Positions 44,479 to 53,890 are shown, counted from the first letter of the stretch. The stretch is 61,886 nucleotides of DNA from Marinobacterium jannaschii DSM 6295 (GCF_000620085.1 NZ_KK211071.1:5315-67200); one strand, 5' to 3'. A program made the numbers and translations. The notes: generated by a model from the letters alone, not told the origin.

Positions 44479-44682
44479 ATGTATAACTCAACACCGAAAT
44501 TCGACGAAATCTCCTATGTAAAATCGTTTGAGCGCGTCAGAGCCACCCTGCACGCCAGTGAACTGATCGATCTTCGCGACGTGCTGCAGGACGCAGAAGA
44601 CCTGCGCGGCAAATGGGCTGAGGCACTGCTCCGAAACTTCGGCAAGCGCCAGTCCTCCCCGCTGGTTTTTCAGCTACCATAG
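44479..44682 (+). CDS. Small conserved-looking hypothetical protein
   Basis: A 67-residue soluble, helical protein (SFERVRATLHASELIDLRDVL and WAEALLRNFGKRQSSP). I recognise no family. CTGAGG precedes the ATG, codon use is ordinary, and a strong terminator follows 20 bases later, which together support a real gene. Confidence 0.6.
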   Translation: MYNSTPKFDEISYVKSFERVRATLHASELIDLRDVLQDAEDLRGKWAEALLRNFGKRQSSPLVFQLP

Positions 44683-44702
44683 GCATCAGCCCTGAATAAT
44701 TT

Positions 44703-44737
44703 AAAAGGCCCTGTCGCTGTGCGACAGGGCCTTTTTT
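44703..44737 (+). terminator. Intrinsic terminator after the 67-residue gene
   Basis: AAAAGGCCCTGTCGC pairs with GCGACAGGGCCTTTT around TGT. Confidence 0.9.
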
Positions 44738-44804
44738 GTATCAGGTGTCCCTCAGACTCAGGGCCTCGCCGTGTATGCCCTGGAGGGCTCAATAGTTCCG
44801 GTTG

Positions 44805-45062
44805 TCAGGGGGCGGTTTCAGACTCCAGCAGGCCTATCAGCCTCAGCGCCTGCTGGCGCGACTCACCACAATGTTCCGGCATGGCACGAAACTGGCGGCA
44901 GGGTTCCGGATAGCTGTCGCTCTCCCAGATGCGACAGAATCCTGTCTCAGGAATCAGGTTGGCACAGGCAACACCGGCGGGCTTACCCTGCGGCATCCCC
45001 GGCAGTGGAATATTGATGGAGGGCGCGATACAGCAGGCCGCACAGCCGGGACGACATTGCAT
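44805..45062 (-). CDS. YkgJ-family cysteine cluster protein
   Basis: An 85-residue protein with the CxxxCxxCC N-terminus (CRPGCAACC) and more Cys at CANLIPETGFCRIW, CRQF and HCGE. These form a probable metal site, as in the YkgJ (zinc/iron-chelating) family. Function unknown. Confidence 0.85.
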   Translation of the reverse strand: MQCRPGCAACCIAPSINIPLPGMPQGKPAGVACANLIPETGFCRIWESDSYPEPCRQFRAMPEHCGESRQQALRLIGLLESETAP

Positions 45063-45123
45063 GGAGAGTACTTCAAAGACGTGAGGAAACGGCTATATTA
45101 GCAGCCGCCAGCAGAAAAAGATA

Positions 45124-45153
45124 AAGCGCGATCATCGAATGATGATCGCGCTT
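45124..45153. terminator. Terminator between the YkgJ-type and Na/Pi genes
   Basis: AAGCGCGATCATC pairs with GATGATCGCGCTT around GAAT. The minus side is followed by a T-rich stretch, suiting the Na/Pi-type gene. Confidence 0.7.
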
Positions 45154-45196
45154 CGCATTTAGCCTCGACCGGATCAGCCGACCCGGCCATACCTGA

Positions 45197-46345
45197 TCAG
45201 ATCTGACTGACGAAGATCAATGCGCCTGGCACGAGGAAGAACACCGTCACCACATAGCCCAGAGCAATTGACTTACGCTCAGCGGCCACATCTGACAGCT
45301 TGTCTGCCAGCGTCAGGGGGATATTGCGCAGCATCGGCACACCAAATATCAGACACACCGCCAGTACGTTATACGTCAGATGCACCAGTGCAATCTGCAG
45401 GGCAAAGATTGCCGCATCACCACTAACAGCGGTAGCTGCCAGCAGAGCGGTGATACAAGTCCCTATATTGGCACCCAGCGTAAATGGATAGATATCACGT
45501 ACTTTCAGTACACCAGAGCCCACCAGCGGCACCATAAGGCTGGTGGTGGTTGAAGAAGACTGCACCAGTACCGTCACGAAAGATCCGGAAACGATACCGG
45601 TAAACGGACCACGACCGATCGCGTTATGCAGCATCTCCTTGGCCCGCCCTACCAGCGCCTTTTTCAGCAGCTTACCGACCACCGCAACAGAGACAATAAT
45701 CAGCGCAACGCCCAGCAGGATCATCACAATACCGCCGACCGGCTCAGGCAGAGAGTCCAGCGAACCTTTAACCGAAGAGGTCACCGGCTTTACCAATGGC
45801 TTGATAAAGTTCATGCCCTTGATGCTCATCGAATCACCACCGGCCAGCAGCGATGCCATAAAGCCGCTGATCTTCTCCAGGAAACCAAACATCAGCTCCA
45901 GTGGCAGGAAGATAATTACCGCCATCAGGTTGAAGAAGTCATGGATAGTCGCCGCGGCAAAGGCACGCTTAAACTCTTCAACCTTACGGATATGCCCCAG
46001 GCTGACGATGGTATTGGTAATCGTGGTACCGATATTGGCACCCATAATCATCGGTATCGCGGACTCAACCGGTAAGCCGCCGGCCACCAGGCCAACAATA
46101 ATTGATGTCACTGTACTGGAGGACTGAATCAGCGCCGTGGCCACGGTACCGATTATCAGGCCAAGAAACGGGTTCGCCGCGAAAGCAAACAGCTCTTTCG
46201 CTTCACCGGCAGTAGACCACTTGAAACCGGTACCGATCATGCCCACTGCCACCAGCAGCAGATAGATCATGCCGACAATCGTTATCCAGCGTCCCCATTG
46301 AGATCTGCCGGTATCCAGTGGCAGTGAAGTATTAGTAGCGTCCAC
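45197..46345 (-). CDS. Na+/phosphate cotransporter-like membrane protein (PhoU-less)
   Basis: About 382 residues, about eight to ten helices, with the inverted repeat of the NptA/SLC34 family: TALIQSSSTVTSIIVG and VLVQSSSTTTSLMVP, each an ion/phosphate QSSS motif. It lacks the C-terminal PhoU domain of some bacterial members. Start: ATG 46363 lacks a ribosome site, but GTG 46345 follows GATGAGG, so I use it. A PhoB-like site lies upstream. Confidence 0.88.
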   Translation of the reverse strand: MDATNTSLPLDTGRSQWGRWITIVGMIYLLLVAVGMIGTGFKWSTAGEAKELFAFAANPFLGLIIGTVATALIQSSSTVTSIIVGLVAGGLPVESAIPMIMGANIGTTITNTIVSLGHIRKVEEFKRAFAAATIHDFFNLMAVIIFLPLELMFGFLEKISGFMASLLAGGDSMSIKGMNFIKPLVKPVTSSVKGSLDSLPEPVGGIVMILLGVALIIVSVAVVGKLLKKALVGRAKEMLHNAIGRGPFTGIVSGSFVTVLVQSSSTTTSLMVPLVGSGVLKVRDIYPFTLGANIGTCITALLAATAVSGDAAIFALQIALVHLTYNVLAVCLIFGVPMLRNIPLTLADKLSDVAAERKSIALGYVVTVFFLVPGALIFVSQI

Positions 46346-46443
46346 GATGTAAAACCTCATCATCCGAAATTATTGTGGGGAATCCCCTGAATTCGAGCGC
46401 TATAGTTCTTGTTATGTTGCGAAATTATGACGGGATTATTTCG

Positions 46444-46470
46444 GATATATATGACGCTTTTGTTACATTG
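46444..46470 (-). promoter_or_regulatory. Possible PhoB box upstream of the Na/Pi gene
   Basis: The minus strand has TGTAACAAAAG then CGTCATATATA, two half sites 11 bases apart like the pho-box repeat, about 100 bases before the start. A second CGTCATAATTT lies closer to the gene. This is pattern matching only. Confidence 0.35.
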
Positions 46471-46552
46471 CGGTAACTTTTCTGAAAGATTGCTGAAACA
46501 TTGATTTGGCGCGGCTTTCAGTCCGATCGCTCTGGCTGGTAAGCATCAGAGA

Positions 46553-47446
46553 TCAGGCAAATATTTCAGACAGTTCATGTCTTAACCAGCAGGCCGCGCG
46601 CCCCTCTCCCGCAAGTGCCGGAAACACCAACTGAGGCCGGTAGGTGATGCGTGAATCCTGCACAGAGTCCAGCTCAACAAGCAAACCGCTCTCCAGATCG
46701 TCAGCCACCAGTGCCAGTGGCATCCAGCCATAGCCGGCCCCCATCCGCAGCGCCTGATATTTGGCATTAAAGTCAGACAGATAGTAGATCCTCTCTGAGC
46801 CAAACGTCTGAGAGCCGCCGCTGGCATCATCACATCCGGAGTCCGCCACTGTCAGTTCGGTTTGCTGCTGCAACTGCGCCAGCGAAATGTCGGACTGCTG
46901 CGCCAGCGGATGATCATTTACCGCCACTAGTACCGCCTCAACGGGCTTCAGCGGAATCGCCGTTAATGCGGAATCAGGTTTGTACTCCAGGGTCAGCATC
47001 ATATCCGCATCCTCGGCCGTAAAGCGGCGCTGTACGCCGCTGAGGAACTCAACCCGCAGCAATACACGGGTGGGAATATCCCGCGCCCCCATCTGCTTAA
47101 GCAGGCCCAGCAGGGGCGCTATCGGCAACATGCCGTCTGTGATCAGCTTCAACTGGGGCTCCCAGCCTGCTGAAATACGATGTACCAGCTGAGAGACCGA
47201 CTCGGCCTGGCGTAACAGCTTTCGTGCCTCCTCCGTCAAGCGCTCTCCCACCGGTGTCAGCGCCGCACGGTAGCCACTGCGATCGAACAGCTCACATCCC
47301 AGCTGCTGCTCCAGCTTAGCAAGCTGGTAACTGACGGCTGACTGGGTTTTGTGCAGATAGCGCGCTGCCGCCGCGAAGCTACCGCTGTCGACAATAGCAA
47401 TCAGTACTCGTAATGCTTCCAGATCCGGGGCCACAGGAAACTCCAT
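46553..47446 (-). CDS. LysR-family regulator divergent from hppD
   Basis: A 297-residue LysR-type regulator with winged helix AAARYLHKTQSAVSYQLAKL (about 22-41) and an effector domain from about 90. It starts at ATG 47446, one codon after the TTG that begins the longer frame. It is divergent from hppD, 147 bases away, so tyrosine catabolism control is likely. Confidence 0.88.
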   Translation of the reverse strand: MEFPVAPDLEALRVLIAIVDSGSFAAAARYLHKTQSAVSYQLAKLEQQLGCELFDRSGYRAALTPVGERLTEEARKLLRQAESVSQLVHRISAGWEPQLKLITDGMLPIAPLLGLLKQMGARDIPTRVLLRVEFLSGVQRRFTAEDADMMLTLEYKPDSALTAIPLKPVEAVLVAVNDHPLAQQSDISLAQLQQQTELTVADSGCDDASGGSQTFGSERIYYLSDFNAKYQALRMGAGYGWMPLALVADDLESGLLVELDSVQDSRITYRPQLVFPALAGEGRAACWLRHELSEIFA

Positions 47447-47593
47447 CAATATTTTTGATCATCTTGTAAAAGATATTGCGCTTTTTCAGATAATTCAAAG
47501 CGATTAGCTTGATTAGGGAATCAGCCATTCAGAACTCGCAGTACCGGAATCGGCTCAAACGTATAGATATCCATTGTCGATAAGAGGTGTGTT

Positions 47594-48628
47594 ATGAAAC
47601 ACAATCCGATAGGTCTGAGGGGGATTGAATTTACCGAGTTTGCCTCACCAGATACCGACTATATGCATCAGGTTTATACCGCTTTTGGCTTTTCCCACCT
47701 GAAACGCCATAAGACCCGCGATATCAGCTACTACAACCAGAATGACATCCACTTCCTGCTTAACCACCAGCGGGCAGGGTTTTCCGCCGAATTTGCGCGG
47801 CAGCATGGTCCGGCCATCTGCTCGATGGGCTGGCGGGTCGATAATGCGGAGTATGCCCGTGCTGAGGCGATCCGGCGTGGCGCAAGGGCTGCAGACCCGA
47901 CCAGGACAGACCTGCCCTATCCGGCCATCTACGGCATCGGGGACAGCCTGATCTATTTTATTGATCGCTGGGGGCCTCAGGGCAATATCTATCAGAGTGA
48001 CTTTGAGCCGTTAGAGAAACCACAGCATGTGCCTGACCTGGGATTTATCGCTATCGACCATCTCACTAATAATGTCTACAAAGGCACTATGGAACGCTGG
48101 GCCAGTTTCTATAAAGAGGTTTTCGGCTTTGAAGAGGTGCGCTACTTCGATATCAAGGGACAGAAAACCGGGCTGATCTCCTATGCATTGCGCTCGCCGG
48201 ACGGCAGTTTCTGTATTCCGATCAATGAGGGTAAGGACGATAACAATAACCAGATCGACGAGTATCTGACCCAGTACCATGGCCCCGGTGTGCAGCACAT
48301 CGCCTTTCTCACCAACGACCTGTTGGCATCACTGGATGGCCTCGACCGCAGCGTGATTGATACGCTGGACATCAGTGAGCACTATTATGATGAGGTGTTC
48401 CAGCGGGTACCCCATGTCGCAGAGGATCACCAGCGGATACATGATCATCAGGTGCTGGTGGATGGCGATGAACGCGGTTATCTGTTACAGATATTCACCC
48501 GCAATCTGTTCGGCCCGATCTTTATCGAGATGATCCAGCGGCATGATAATCAGGGCTTTGGCGAGGGCAACTTCCAGGCCCTGTTCGAGTCGATCGAGCG
48601 GGATCAGCAACGCCGCGGCGTTCTTTGA
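47594..48628 (+). CDS. hppD: 4-Hydroxyphenylpyruvate dioxygenase
   Basis: A 344-residue non-heme iron enzyme that turns 4-hydroxyphenylpyruvate into homogentisate. The C-terminal half has IDHLTNNVYKG, GPGVQHIAFLTNDL and GPIFIEMIQR, supplying the His/His/Glu iron ligands. AAGAGG precedes the ATG. The rest of the homogentisate pathway (hmgA and others) is not in the window. Confidence 0.95.
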   Translation: MKHNPIGLRGIEFTEFASPDTDYMHQVYTAFGFSHLKRHKTRDISYYNQNDIHFLLNHQRAGFSAEFARQHGPAICSMGWRVDNAEYARAEAIRRGARAADPTRTDLPYPAIYGIGDSLIYFIDRWGPQGNIYQSDFEPLEKPQHVPDLGFIAIDHLTNNVYKGTMERWASFYKEVFGFEEVRYFDIKGQKTGLISYALRSPDGSFCIPINEGKDDNNNQIDEYLTQYHGPGVQHIAFLTNDLLASLDGLDRSVIDTLDISEHYYDEVFQRVPHVAEDHQRIHDHQVLVDGDERGYLLQIFTRNLFGPIFIEMIQRHDNQGFGEGNFQALFESIERDQQRRGVL

Positions 48629-48809
48629 AGACTTGCTACAAAAGCACAGAGATCTAAAGCAGGCCATGGCGACTGCCCATGGCCATTATTCATCACCAGG
48701 CTCGCCTTGCGGGCAAGGGCCTTCTGTAGTTAGCTCGTGACGGAAGGGTATCAAGCAATTGTTTTTGCCCAGATATCACAGGCAAATAACGGAAAGGTCC
48801 TCTATAGGG

Positions 48810-49055
48810 TCAGGCCAGCTTCTTATAGAGAAACAGCAGCACAAAAGCGCCGGCAGTCGCCGTAAGGATACTGCCTATACTCAGCCCTCCGGTGGTTCCC
48901 AGGCCAAAGAATGACCCCAGCCAGCCACCGACAAAAGCACCGGCAATCCCCAGTACCATAGTCATAATCCAGCCGCCGCCATCTTTACCCGGCATCAGCC
49001 ACTTTGCCAACGCACCGGCGATCAGGCCGAGAATAATCCACGAAATAATACCCAT
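48810..49055 (-). CDS. GlsB/YeaQ/YmgE stress-response membrane protein
   Basis: An 81-residue protein with three helices: IISWIILGLIAGALAKWLMPGK, GGGWIMTMVLGIAGAFVGG and SILTATAGAFVLLFLYKK. It matches the transglycosylase-associated family, general-stress inner membrane proteins of unknown mechanism. ATG 49055 follows GAGGTG. Confidence 0.92.
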   Translation of the reverse strand: MGIISWIILGLIAGALAKWLMPGKDGGGWIMTMVLGIAGAFVGGWLGSFFGLGTTGGLSIGSILTATAGAFVLLFLYKKLA

Positions 49056-49264
49056 AGGACGCACCTCGTTGATGAGACATGTTTGAATTAAGGGTGCTAA
49101 CGCGCCCTGCCTTCCACGCGGACTAAGGACCCCTGCCTCACGACGTTAACAGCTGCACCTGCATTCAATAGTAGCTAAAGTGGCAGAATATGTAATTTCC
49201 GTTCAATAACAAGGTGACAAAATTCAGGCGGGATGATTGTCCGGGACAGGGAAGCTAGCTGCGC

Positions 49265-49552
49265 TCAGCCTGGCCTTACGCAGCTGCTCTGGCGACTTGC
49301 CAGATACAGCTCCCAGAGTTGCTGCTTTTCAAGCCAGAACATCGGAGTGGTATTAAAAAATTCAGACAGGCGCAGTGCTGTATCAGCGGTAATCGCTCGC
49401 TGGCCGTTAACAATCTCATTCACTCGCCGACGGGAGATGCCCAGTTGCTTTGCCAGCCGTGACTGACTGATCCCCAGTGGCGTCAGGTAACAGTGCTCCA
49501 GCAGCAACCCCGGATGTTGCGGTTTGCGTGGAGTATAGCGCCAGTATTGCAT
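49265..49552 (-). CDS. Orphan HigA-type antitoxin/HTH regulator
   Basis: A 95-residue HigA-family protein: a HTH_3 domain (about 26-80: GISQSRLAKQLGISRRRVNE, INGQRAITADTALRLSEFF) and a WLEKQQLWELYLA tail. HigA antitoxins normally follow a HigB toxin gene; none is visible on either side, so it is likely a lone regulator or antitoxin. Confidence 0.9.
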   Translation of the reverse strand: MQYWRYTPRKPQHPGLLLEHCYLTPLGISQSRLAKQLGISRRRVNEIVNGQRAITADTALRLSEFFNTTPMFWLEKQQLWELYLASRQSSCVRPG

Positions 49553-49564
49553 CTTAACTTCCCA

Positions 49565-49624
49565 AAAAATCCGTACTGCCGGGGGCTGATCCAGCCTGCT
49601 GAATGACTGATCCGGCAGTACGGT
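49565..49624 (-). terminator. Strong terminator of the hydrogenase operon
   Basis: On the minus strand CCGTACTGCCGG and CCGGCAGTACGG form a perfect 12-base stem with a 29-base loop, followed by ATTTTTT. It lies about 110 bases after the cytochrome gene. Confidence 0.8.
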
Positions 49625-49732
49625 GCGAGGGCCGTGACAACCCTGCTGGCAACACGCCTAACGGTTTAGAGAAACTGACTGTCGTGACAGGACATATTGC
49701 CCCTCCTGCCCTTACCCGGCCGGGATGTCCGA

Positions 49733-50476
49733 CTAGTCCGGGCGGTTATCCTTAAACATGCGCCATCCGCCAACCATGGTTGAGATCAGGCTCTGGCGCG
49801 ACATGATGTCCTCACGCACCGCCACATAGACATGGATCATCACAAACAGAATGATGTACCACATACCGAGGTGGTGCCATGTATGGACATCCTGACTCTG
49901 TCCCATCAGCGGAATGATCCAGCCAAACCCGATATCGGCCCAGCTGCCCTGCCCCAGGCCTTCACTATAGAGGGCAAAGCCGGTCAGGATCATGAACGTA
50001 TTTCCCAACACAAAGAAGCTGAACATCGCCAGCTGGCCCAGCGGGTTATGACCGATATACTTCTTCGGCGTCTTCTCCAGAAACAGATACCAGCGCACCT
50101 CATGCCAGGCTTCAGCCCACCACTGCTTCCTGTGCAAGGGCACAATAAACAGCTCCCGGGCATGATGGTTGCCAACAATCGCCCAGTAGATCCGGCCTAT
50201 AAACGCCACTGCCAGAATGTAGCCCGCCGCAAAATGTGCGAAGCGGATATATCCCATCAGATAGTTATCGATCGCCTCCCCCGGCATTGTCGGTAGAGGC
50301 GAACCGATAAAATAGCCACTGGCACAGAGTACGATCACCGATAAAACGGTTATCCAGTGCCATAACCTGACCGGCGCCTCGTAGACATATACCGCGGTCT
50401 GCTTGCGCTGGCGCAGCTGAGAGCGGCTTTGCTGCTCGGCATTGCGGGCATCATTTTCATTCACTGCCTTTGTCAT
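49733..50476 (-). CDS. hyaC: Ni/Fe-hydrogenase b-type cytochrome subunit
   Basis: A 247-residue membrane cytochrome b that passes electrons from the hydrogenase to quinone. It has four helices with heme His in RLWHWITV, FAHFAAGYI and HTWHHLGMWYIILFVMIHVYVAV. ATG 50476 follows GAGGAGG; the frame to 50629 is an extension into hyaB. A hairpin separates it from hyaB. No hyaD-type gene follows. Confidence 0.94.
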   Translation of the reverse strand: MTKAVNENDARNAEQQSRSQLRQRKQTAVYVYEAPVRLWHWITVLSVIVLCASGYFIGSPLPTMPGEAIDNYLMGYIRFAHFAAGYILAVAFIGRIYWAIVGNHHARELFIVPLHRKQWWAEAWHEVRWYLFLEKTPKKYIGHNPLGQLAMFSFFVLGNTFMILTGFALYSEGLGQGSWADIGFGWIIPLMGQSQDVHTWHHLGMWYIILFVMIHVYVAVREDIMSRQSLISTMVGGWRMFKDNRPD

Positions 50477-50493
50477 TCTCGTGACCTCCTCGG

Positions 50494-50522
50494 GCAGCGC
50501 GGCGCGTGACGCGCCGCGCTGC
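50494..50522 (-). other. Intercistronic hairpin between hyaB and hyaC
   Basis: GCAGCGCGGCGCG and CGCGCCGCGCTGC form a perfect 13-base stem with a three-base loop, right after the large-subunit stop and before the hyaC ribosome site. It may stabilise the upstream mRNA or lower hyaC output. Confidence 0.8.
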
Positions 50523-50525
50523 TCG

Positions 50526-52334
50526 TTAGCGGATTTTGACCTTCGACAGTTCCTGACCGTCTTCAGACATGACATGGGTAGAGCAAGCCAGACATGGGTC
50601 GAAGCTATGCAACGTACGCAGAATTTCAACCGGCTCGTCCGGACGTTCCATCGGCGTATTCAGCAGCGAGGCTTCAAAGGCACCGATGTTGCCATCCGCA
50701 TCACGCGGGCAACCGTTCCAGGTGGTCGGTACAATCGCCTGGTAGTTCTCGATCTTGCCGTCTTTAATCTTGATCCAGTGGCCCAGCGCCCCGCGCGGTG
50801 CCTCATTGATCCCAACCCCCTTGGCCTCTTTCGGCCAGGTACTCGGATCCCACTTTTCGACGTTTGCGGTGGAAGAATCACCGTTCTTGATGTTGTTCAC
50901 CAGACTATGCCAGTCATCCAGCATCGTATCGGCACAGAGTTCACACTCCAGCGCGCGAGCCAGGGTGCGACCCAGGGTGGATGGCAGGAACTGTTTCAGC
51001 CCCAGGTCGAGGCCGGTGTTCTGGTTAAAGCCCGCCAGCGAACGGTCCACCTGCTCTTTGATGTACTCTTTGCCCGCGGCGTAGGCGATGATGTAGCGTG
51101 CCAGCGGCCCCACTTCCATCGCATGGCCCTTCCAGCGCGGTGCTTTAATCCAGCTGTACTTGGCTGACTCATCCAGCTCTTTGATGTTGGTCTTGGTGCC
51201 CTTAAAGTTCGGCCCCAGCTCAAAGTGCGGATCGGTTTCCCCATCCCATGGATGCAGGCCCGACACACCATTAGCGTACTTGTACCAGGAGTGATCGACC
51301 ACCTCCTGAATCTGGTTTGGATCACGCACATCCACTTCGTGGATCTCGTTCCAGTTACCACCGACAATCGCACCGGCCGGTAGCAATTCGCTGGACTTGT
51401 CGTCCTGTATGGTGGCGTAGGTGCCATAGGAGAGCAGGTTTTCTGCCGCCAGACCACCACCGTAAAGCCAGTCCTTGTAGATGCTGGCAATCGCCATCAC
51501 ATCAGGCAGGTAAACGTTTTTGGTAAAGGCCTGAACCTCTCTGATACGCTCCAGCACGAAGTTCAGCGTGACCATATTGACCGGCGCACCGGAGGCCCCG
51601 GTATCGTCCATATTGATAGCACAGGCGACGCCGCCCACCATATAGTTCGGATGGGGGTTCTTGCCGCCAAAGATGGCATGAATCTTCACTACCTCTTTCT
51701 GCAGATCCAGCGCCTCCAGGTAGTGCGACACGGCCATCAGGTCCGCTTCGGGCGGCAGTTTATAGGCCGGGTTGTCCCAGTAGCCGTTGGAGAACAGTCC
51801 CAGCTGCCCCCCCTCGACAAAACGCTTCAGGCGGGTCTGCACATCCTTGAAGTAGCCCGGACTGGACTTCGGATGGTGCGGAGAGACCATCTGCTGCAGC
51901 TCCGAGGTCTTCTTCGGATCGGCTTTCAGCGCATTGACCGGATTCACCCAATCCAGTGTATGCAGGTGGTAGAAGTGCACAATATGGTCATGCACCTGCA
52001 GAGTTTTATCCATCAGGTGACGGATCAGGTAAGCGTTGTAAGGGATCTGGATATCCAGTGCGTCTTCAACCGCTCGCACCGATGTCAGGGCGTGAGTCCC
52101 GGTACAGACGCCACAGATACGCTCGACAAAAGCCCAGGCATCACGCGGGTCGCGGCCTTTCAGGATAACTTCAAGGCCCCGCCACATAGTACCGGTGGAG
52201 ATCGCGTTACGGATCACATTGTTCTTATCGACGTTCACCTCGCAGCGCATATGCCCTTCGATACGCGTTACCGGGTCGACGACGATACGGCGGCCACTAT
52301 TGTCGAGGTCGCTGGCATTTAACGGCTTAGTCAT
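50526..52334 (-). CDS. hyaB: [NiFe]-hydrogenase large subunit
   Basis: A 602-residue nickel-dependent uptake hydrogenase catalytic subunit. The L1 motif [10 protein letters not shown] and L2 motif DPCLACSTH give the four Ni ligands. After His587 there is a 15-residue C-terminal extension ([15 protein letters not shown]) that a HyaD/HupD-type protease must cut off; that gene is not beside it. The ATG overlaps the small-subunit stop by one base. Confidence 0.97.
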   Translation of the reverse strand: MTKPLNASDLDNSGRRIVVDPVTRIEGHMRCEVNVDKNNVIRNAISTGTMWRGLEVILKGRDPRDAWAFVERICGVCTGTHALTSVRAVEDALDIQIPYNAYLIRHLMDKTLQVHDHIVHFYHLHTLDWVNPVNALKADPKKTSELQQMVSPHHPKSSPGYFKDVQTRLKRFVEGGQLGLFSNGYWDNPAYKLPPEADLMAVSHYLEALDLQKEVVKIHAIFGGKNPHPNYMVGGVACAINMDDTGASGAPVNMVTLNFVLERIREVQAFTKNVYLPDVMAIASIYKDWLYGGGLAAENLLSYGTYATIQDDKSSELLPAGAIVGGNWNEIHEVDVRDPNQIQEVVDHSWYKYANGVSGLHPWDGETDPHFELGPNFKGTKTNIKELDESAKYSWIKAPRWKGHAMEVGPLARYIIAYAAGKEYIKEQVDRSLAGFNQNTGLDLGLKQFLPSTLGRTLARALECELCADTMLDDWHSLVNNIKNGDSSTANVEKWDPSTWPKEAKGVGINEAPRGALGHWIKIKDGKIENYQAIVPTTWNGCPRDADGNIGAFEASLLNTPMERPDEPVEILRTLHSFDPCLACSTHVMSEDGQELSKVKIR

Positions 52335-53410
52335 TATTCATGATCTCCTTTGTGCTGGGCGCGTTTAATAGCGGATACGGCAGCGTGCGCCGCTATACCG
52401 GCCCCGACTGCACCCGCAGCAGCCATACCGATCTCGTCGGCGTTTTTCTCAATACCGAACTGTTGGATATCGGTCAGGCGATCATAGAATGAGCCTTTAT
52501 CCCAGAAACCATCTTCGGAGCAACCGATACAGCCGTGACCGGCCTGGATCGGGAAGGAAGTGCCTTCATTCCAGCGTACAGTGGAACAGGCGTTATAGGT
52601 GGTGGGGCCCTTACAACCGACCTTATAGAGGCAATAGCCCTTACGTGCGCCTTCGTCATCCCAGCTCTCAACGAACTGACCGGCATCGAAGTGCGGACGG
52701 CGGTAGCATTTATCGTGTATGCGCTGGCTGTAGAACATCTTAGGCCGGCCCTGGCGGTCCAGCTCAGGTACCTTGCCGAAGGTCAGCATATAGGAGATGA
52801 CGCCGGTCATAACCTCAGCGATCGGCGGACAGCCCGGCACTTTTATAATCGGTTTATCGGTAATCACCTTATGGATAGGTACCGCCTGGGTCGGGTTCGG
52901 ACGGGCCGCCTGCACACAGCCCCAGGAAGCGCAGGAACCCCAGGCAATAATCGCCTTGGCATCCTTAGCCGCATGTTTCAGCTGGTCGAGGAAAGGCTTG
53001 CCACCGACGATACAGAACATACCGTCTTCGTTCAGAGGCGGATTACCCTCGACCGCAAGGATATATTCGCCCTTATATTTCTTTATGGTGTCTTCGAGCG
53101 CCTGCTCCGCCTGATGACCCGCGGCAGCCATCAGCGTGTCGTCATAGTCGAGGGAGATCATCGACAGCACCACATCCTTAACCAGCGGATGGGCAGAGCG
53201 GATAAAGGATTCGGAACAGCAGGTACATTCCAGACCATGCAACCAGAGCACCGGAGTGCGAGGCCTGGTTTCCATCGCATTAGCAATACGTGGCGCAAAC
53301 GCAGGCCCCAGGCCTAGCGCGGCGGCCGTCAGGCTACAGTATTTAAGGAAGCTTCGTCGCGTGATGCCCTGCCTGCGCATCACCTCATAGAACGTTTCAA
53401 TCTGGGGCAT
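52334..53410 (-). CDS. hyaA: [NiFe]-hydrogenase small subunit (Tat-exported)
   Basis: A 358-residue FeS subunit. The Tat motif RRSFLK is at 18-23 and the signal ends near 46. LECTCCSES carries the proximal cluster Cys, and later Cys (for example [11 protein letters not shown] and [18 protein letters not shown]) the others. A C-terminal helix (about residues 323-345: [18 protein letters not shown]) anchors it to the membrane. ATG 53410 follows GGAGAG; the frame to 53659 is a long extension without a ribosome site. The type fits membrane-bound uptake (group 1) enzymes. Confidence 0.95.
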   Translation of the reverse strand: MPQIETFYEVMRRQGITRRSFLKYCSLTAAALGLGPAFAPRIANAMETRPRTPVLWLHGLECTCCSESFIRSAHPLVKDVVLSMISLDYDDTLMAAAGHQAEQALEDTIKKYKGEYILAVEGNPPLNEDGMFCIVGGKPFLDQLKHAAKDAKAIIAWGSCASWGCVQAARPNPTQAVPIHKVITDKPIIKVPGCPPIAEVMTGVISYMLTFGKVPELDRQGRPKMFYSQRIHDKCYRRPHFDAGQFVESWDDEGARKGYCLYKVGCKGPTTYNACSTVRWNEGTSFPIQAGHGCIGCSEDGFWDKGSFYDRLTDIQQFGIEKNADEIGMAAAGAVGAGIAAHAAVSAIKRAQHKGDHE

Positions 53411-53508
53411 TCGGTACTCTCCGTCACGTGGGAACAGCCACTCCACAGACGCCCTCCCTTTTGAGGAATGATCGCCTGCCTTTTTCGTTGTTGTTAGGAA
53501 AAACAGCG

Positions 53509-53526
53509 AAGCAAACGACGTACCAA
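53509..53526 (-). promoter_or_regulatory. Sigma54-type promoter of the hydrogenase operon
   Basis: On the minus strand TTGGTACGTCGTTTGCTT has GG and GC exactly ten bases apart, matching TGGCAC-N5-TTGC at all but one listed base. Its start would be near 53500, about 90 bases before hyaA. Sigma54 control is known for hydrogenases of several bacteria; here it is by sequence only. Confidence 0.6.
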
Positions 53527-53665
53527 TACCGCACACCCTCGCGGGCACTGCAGTCCGGCCCACGGCGGCAGAATCGAGAAGCAAACCGACTATCCAGCCT
53601 GCATAACCAACCGGTAACTCAACTGACACCCTGAGGTAGCAATATGGCGCTAGCGTCATCGCCCA

Positions 53666-53812
53666 TCATAGTGAAACTGACCGATTGGACTCATGTTCCC
53701 GTCGGGAAGCAAAAGCAGGGTTGGCCGGGAGTCCTGCACCGCCGAGAAGAGCAAGAGAGAGCGCACCGAGAAGAGCAGCGTACAAGCTACGCTGGGGCAG
53801 TAATCTAAGCAT
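53666..53812 (-). CDS. Possible 48-residue exported peptide upstream of hyaA
   Basis: The minus-strand ORF has a clear Sec-type signal: MLRLLPQRS, then a core rich in A, L and G (AALLGALSLALLGGAGL), then PANPAFA as a cleavage site, leaving a 13-residue tail SRREHESNRSVSL. The ribosome site is weak. It lies where the enhancer for the sigma54 promoter might be, which argues for caution. It may be a remnant of a longer gene. Confidence 0.35.
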   Translation of the reverse strand: MLRLLPQRSLYAALLGALSLALLGGAGLPANPAFASRREHESNRSVSL

Positions 53813-53890
53813 GTTCAGAGCAAAAACCGTCGCGATTTCCGCCCGCGATCGGACCGTAGGCCAGAGCAAATAACAGGGATTTTCACAGCC

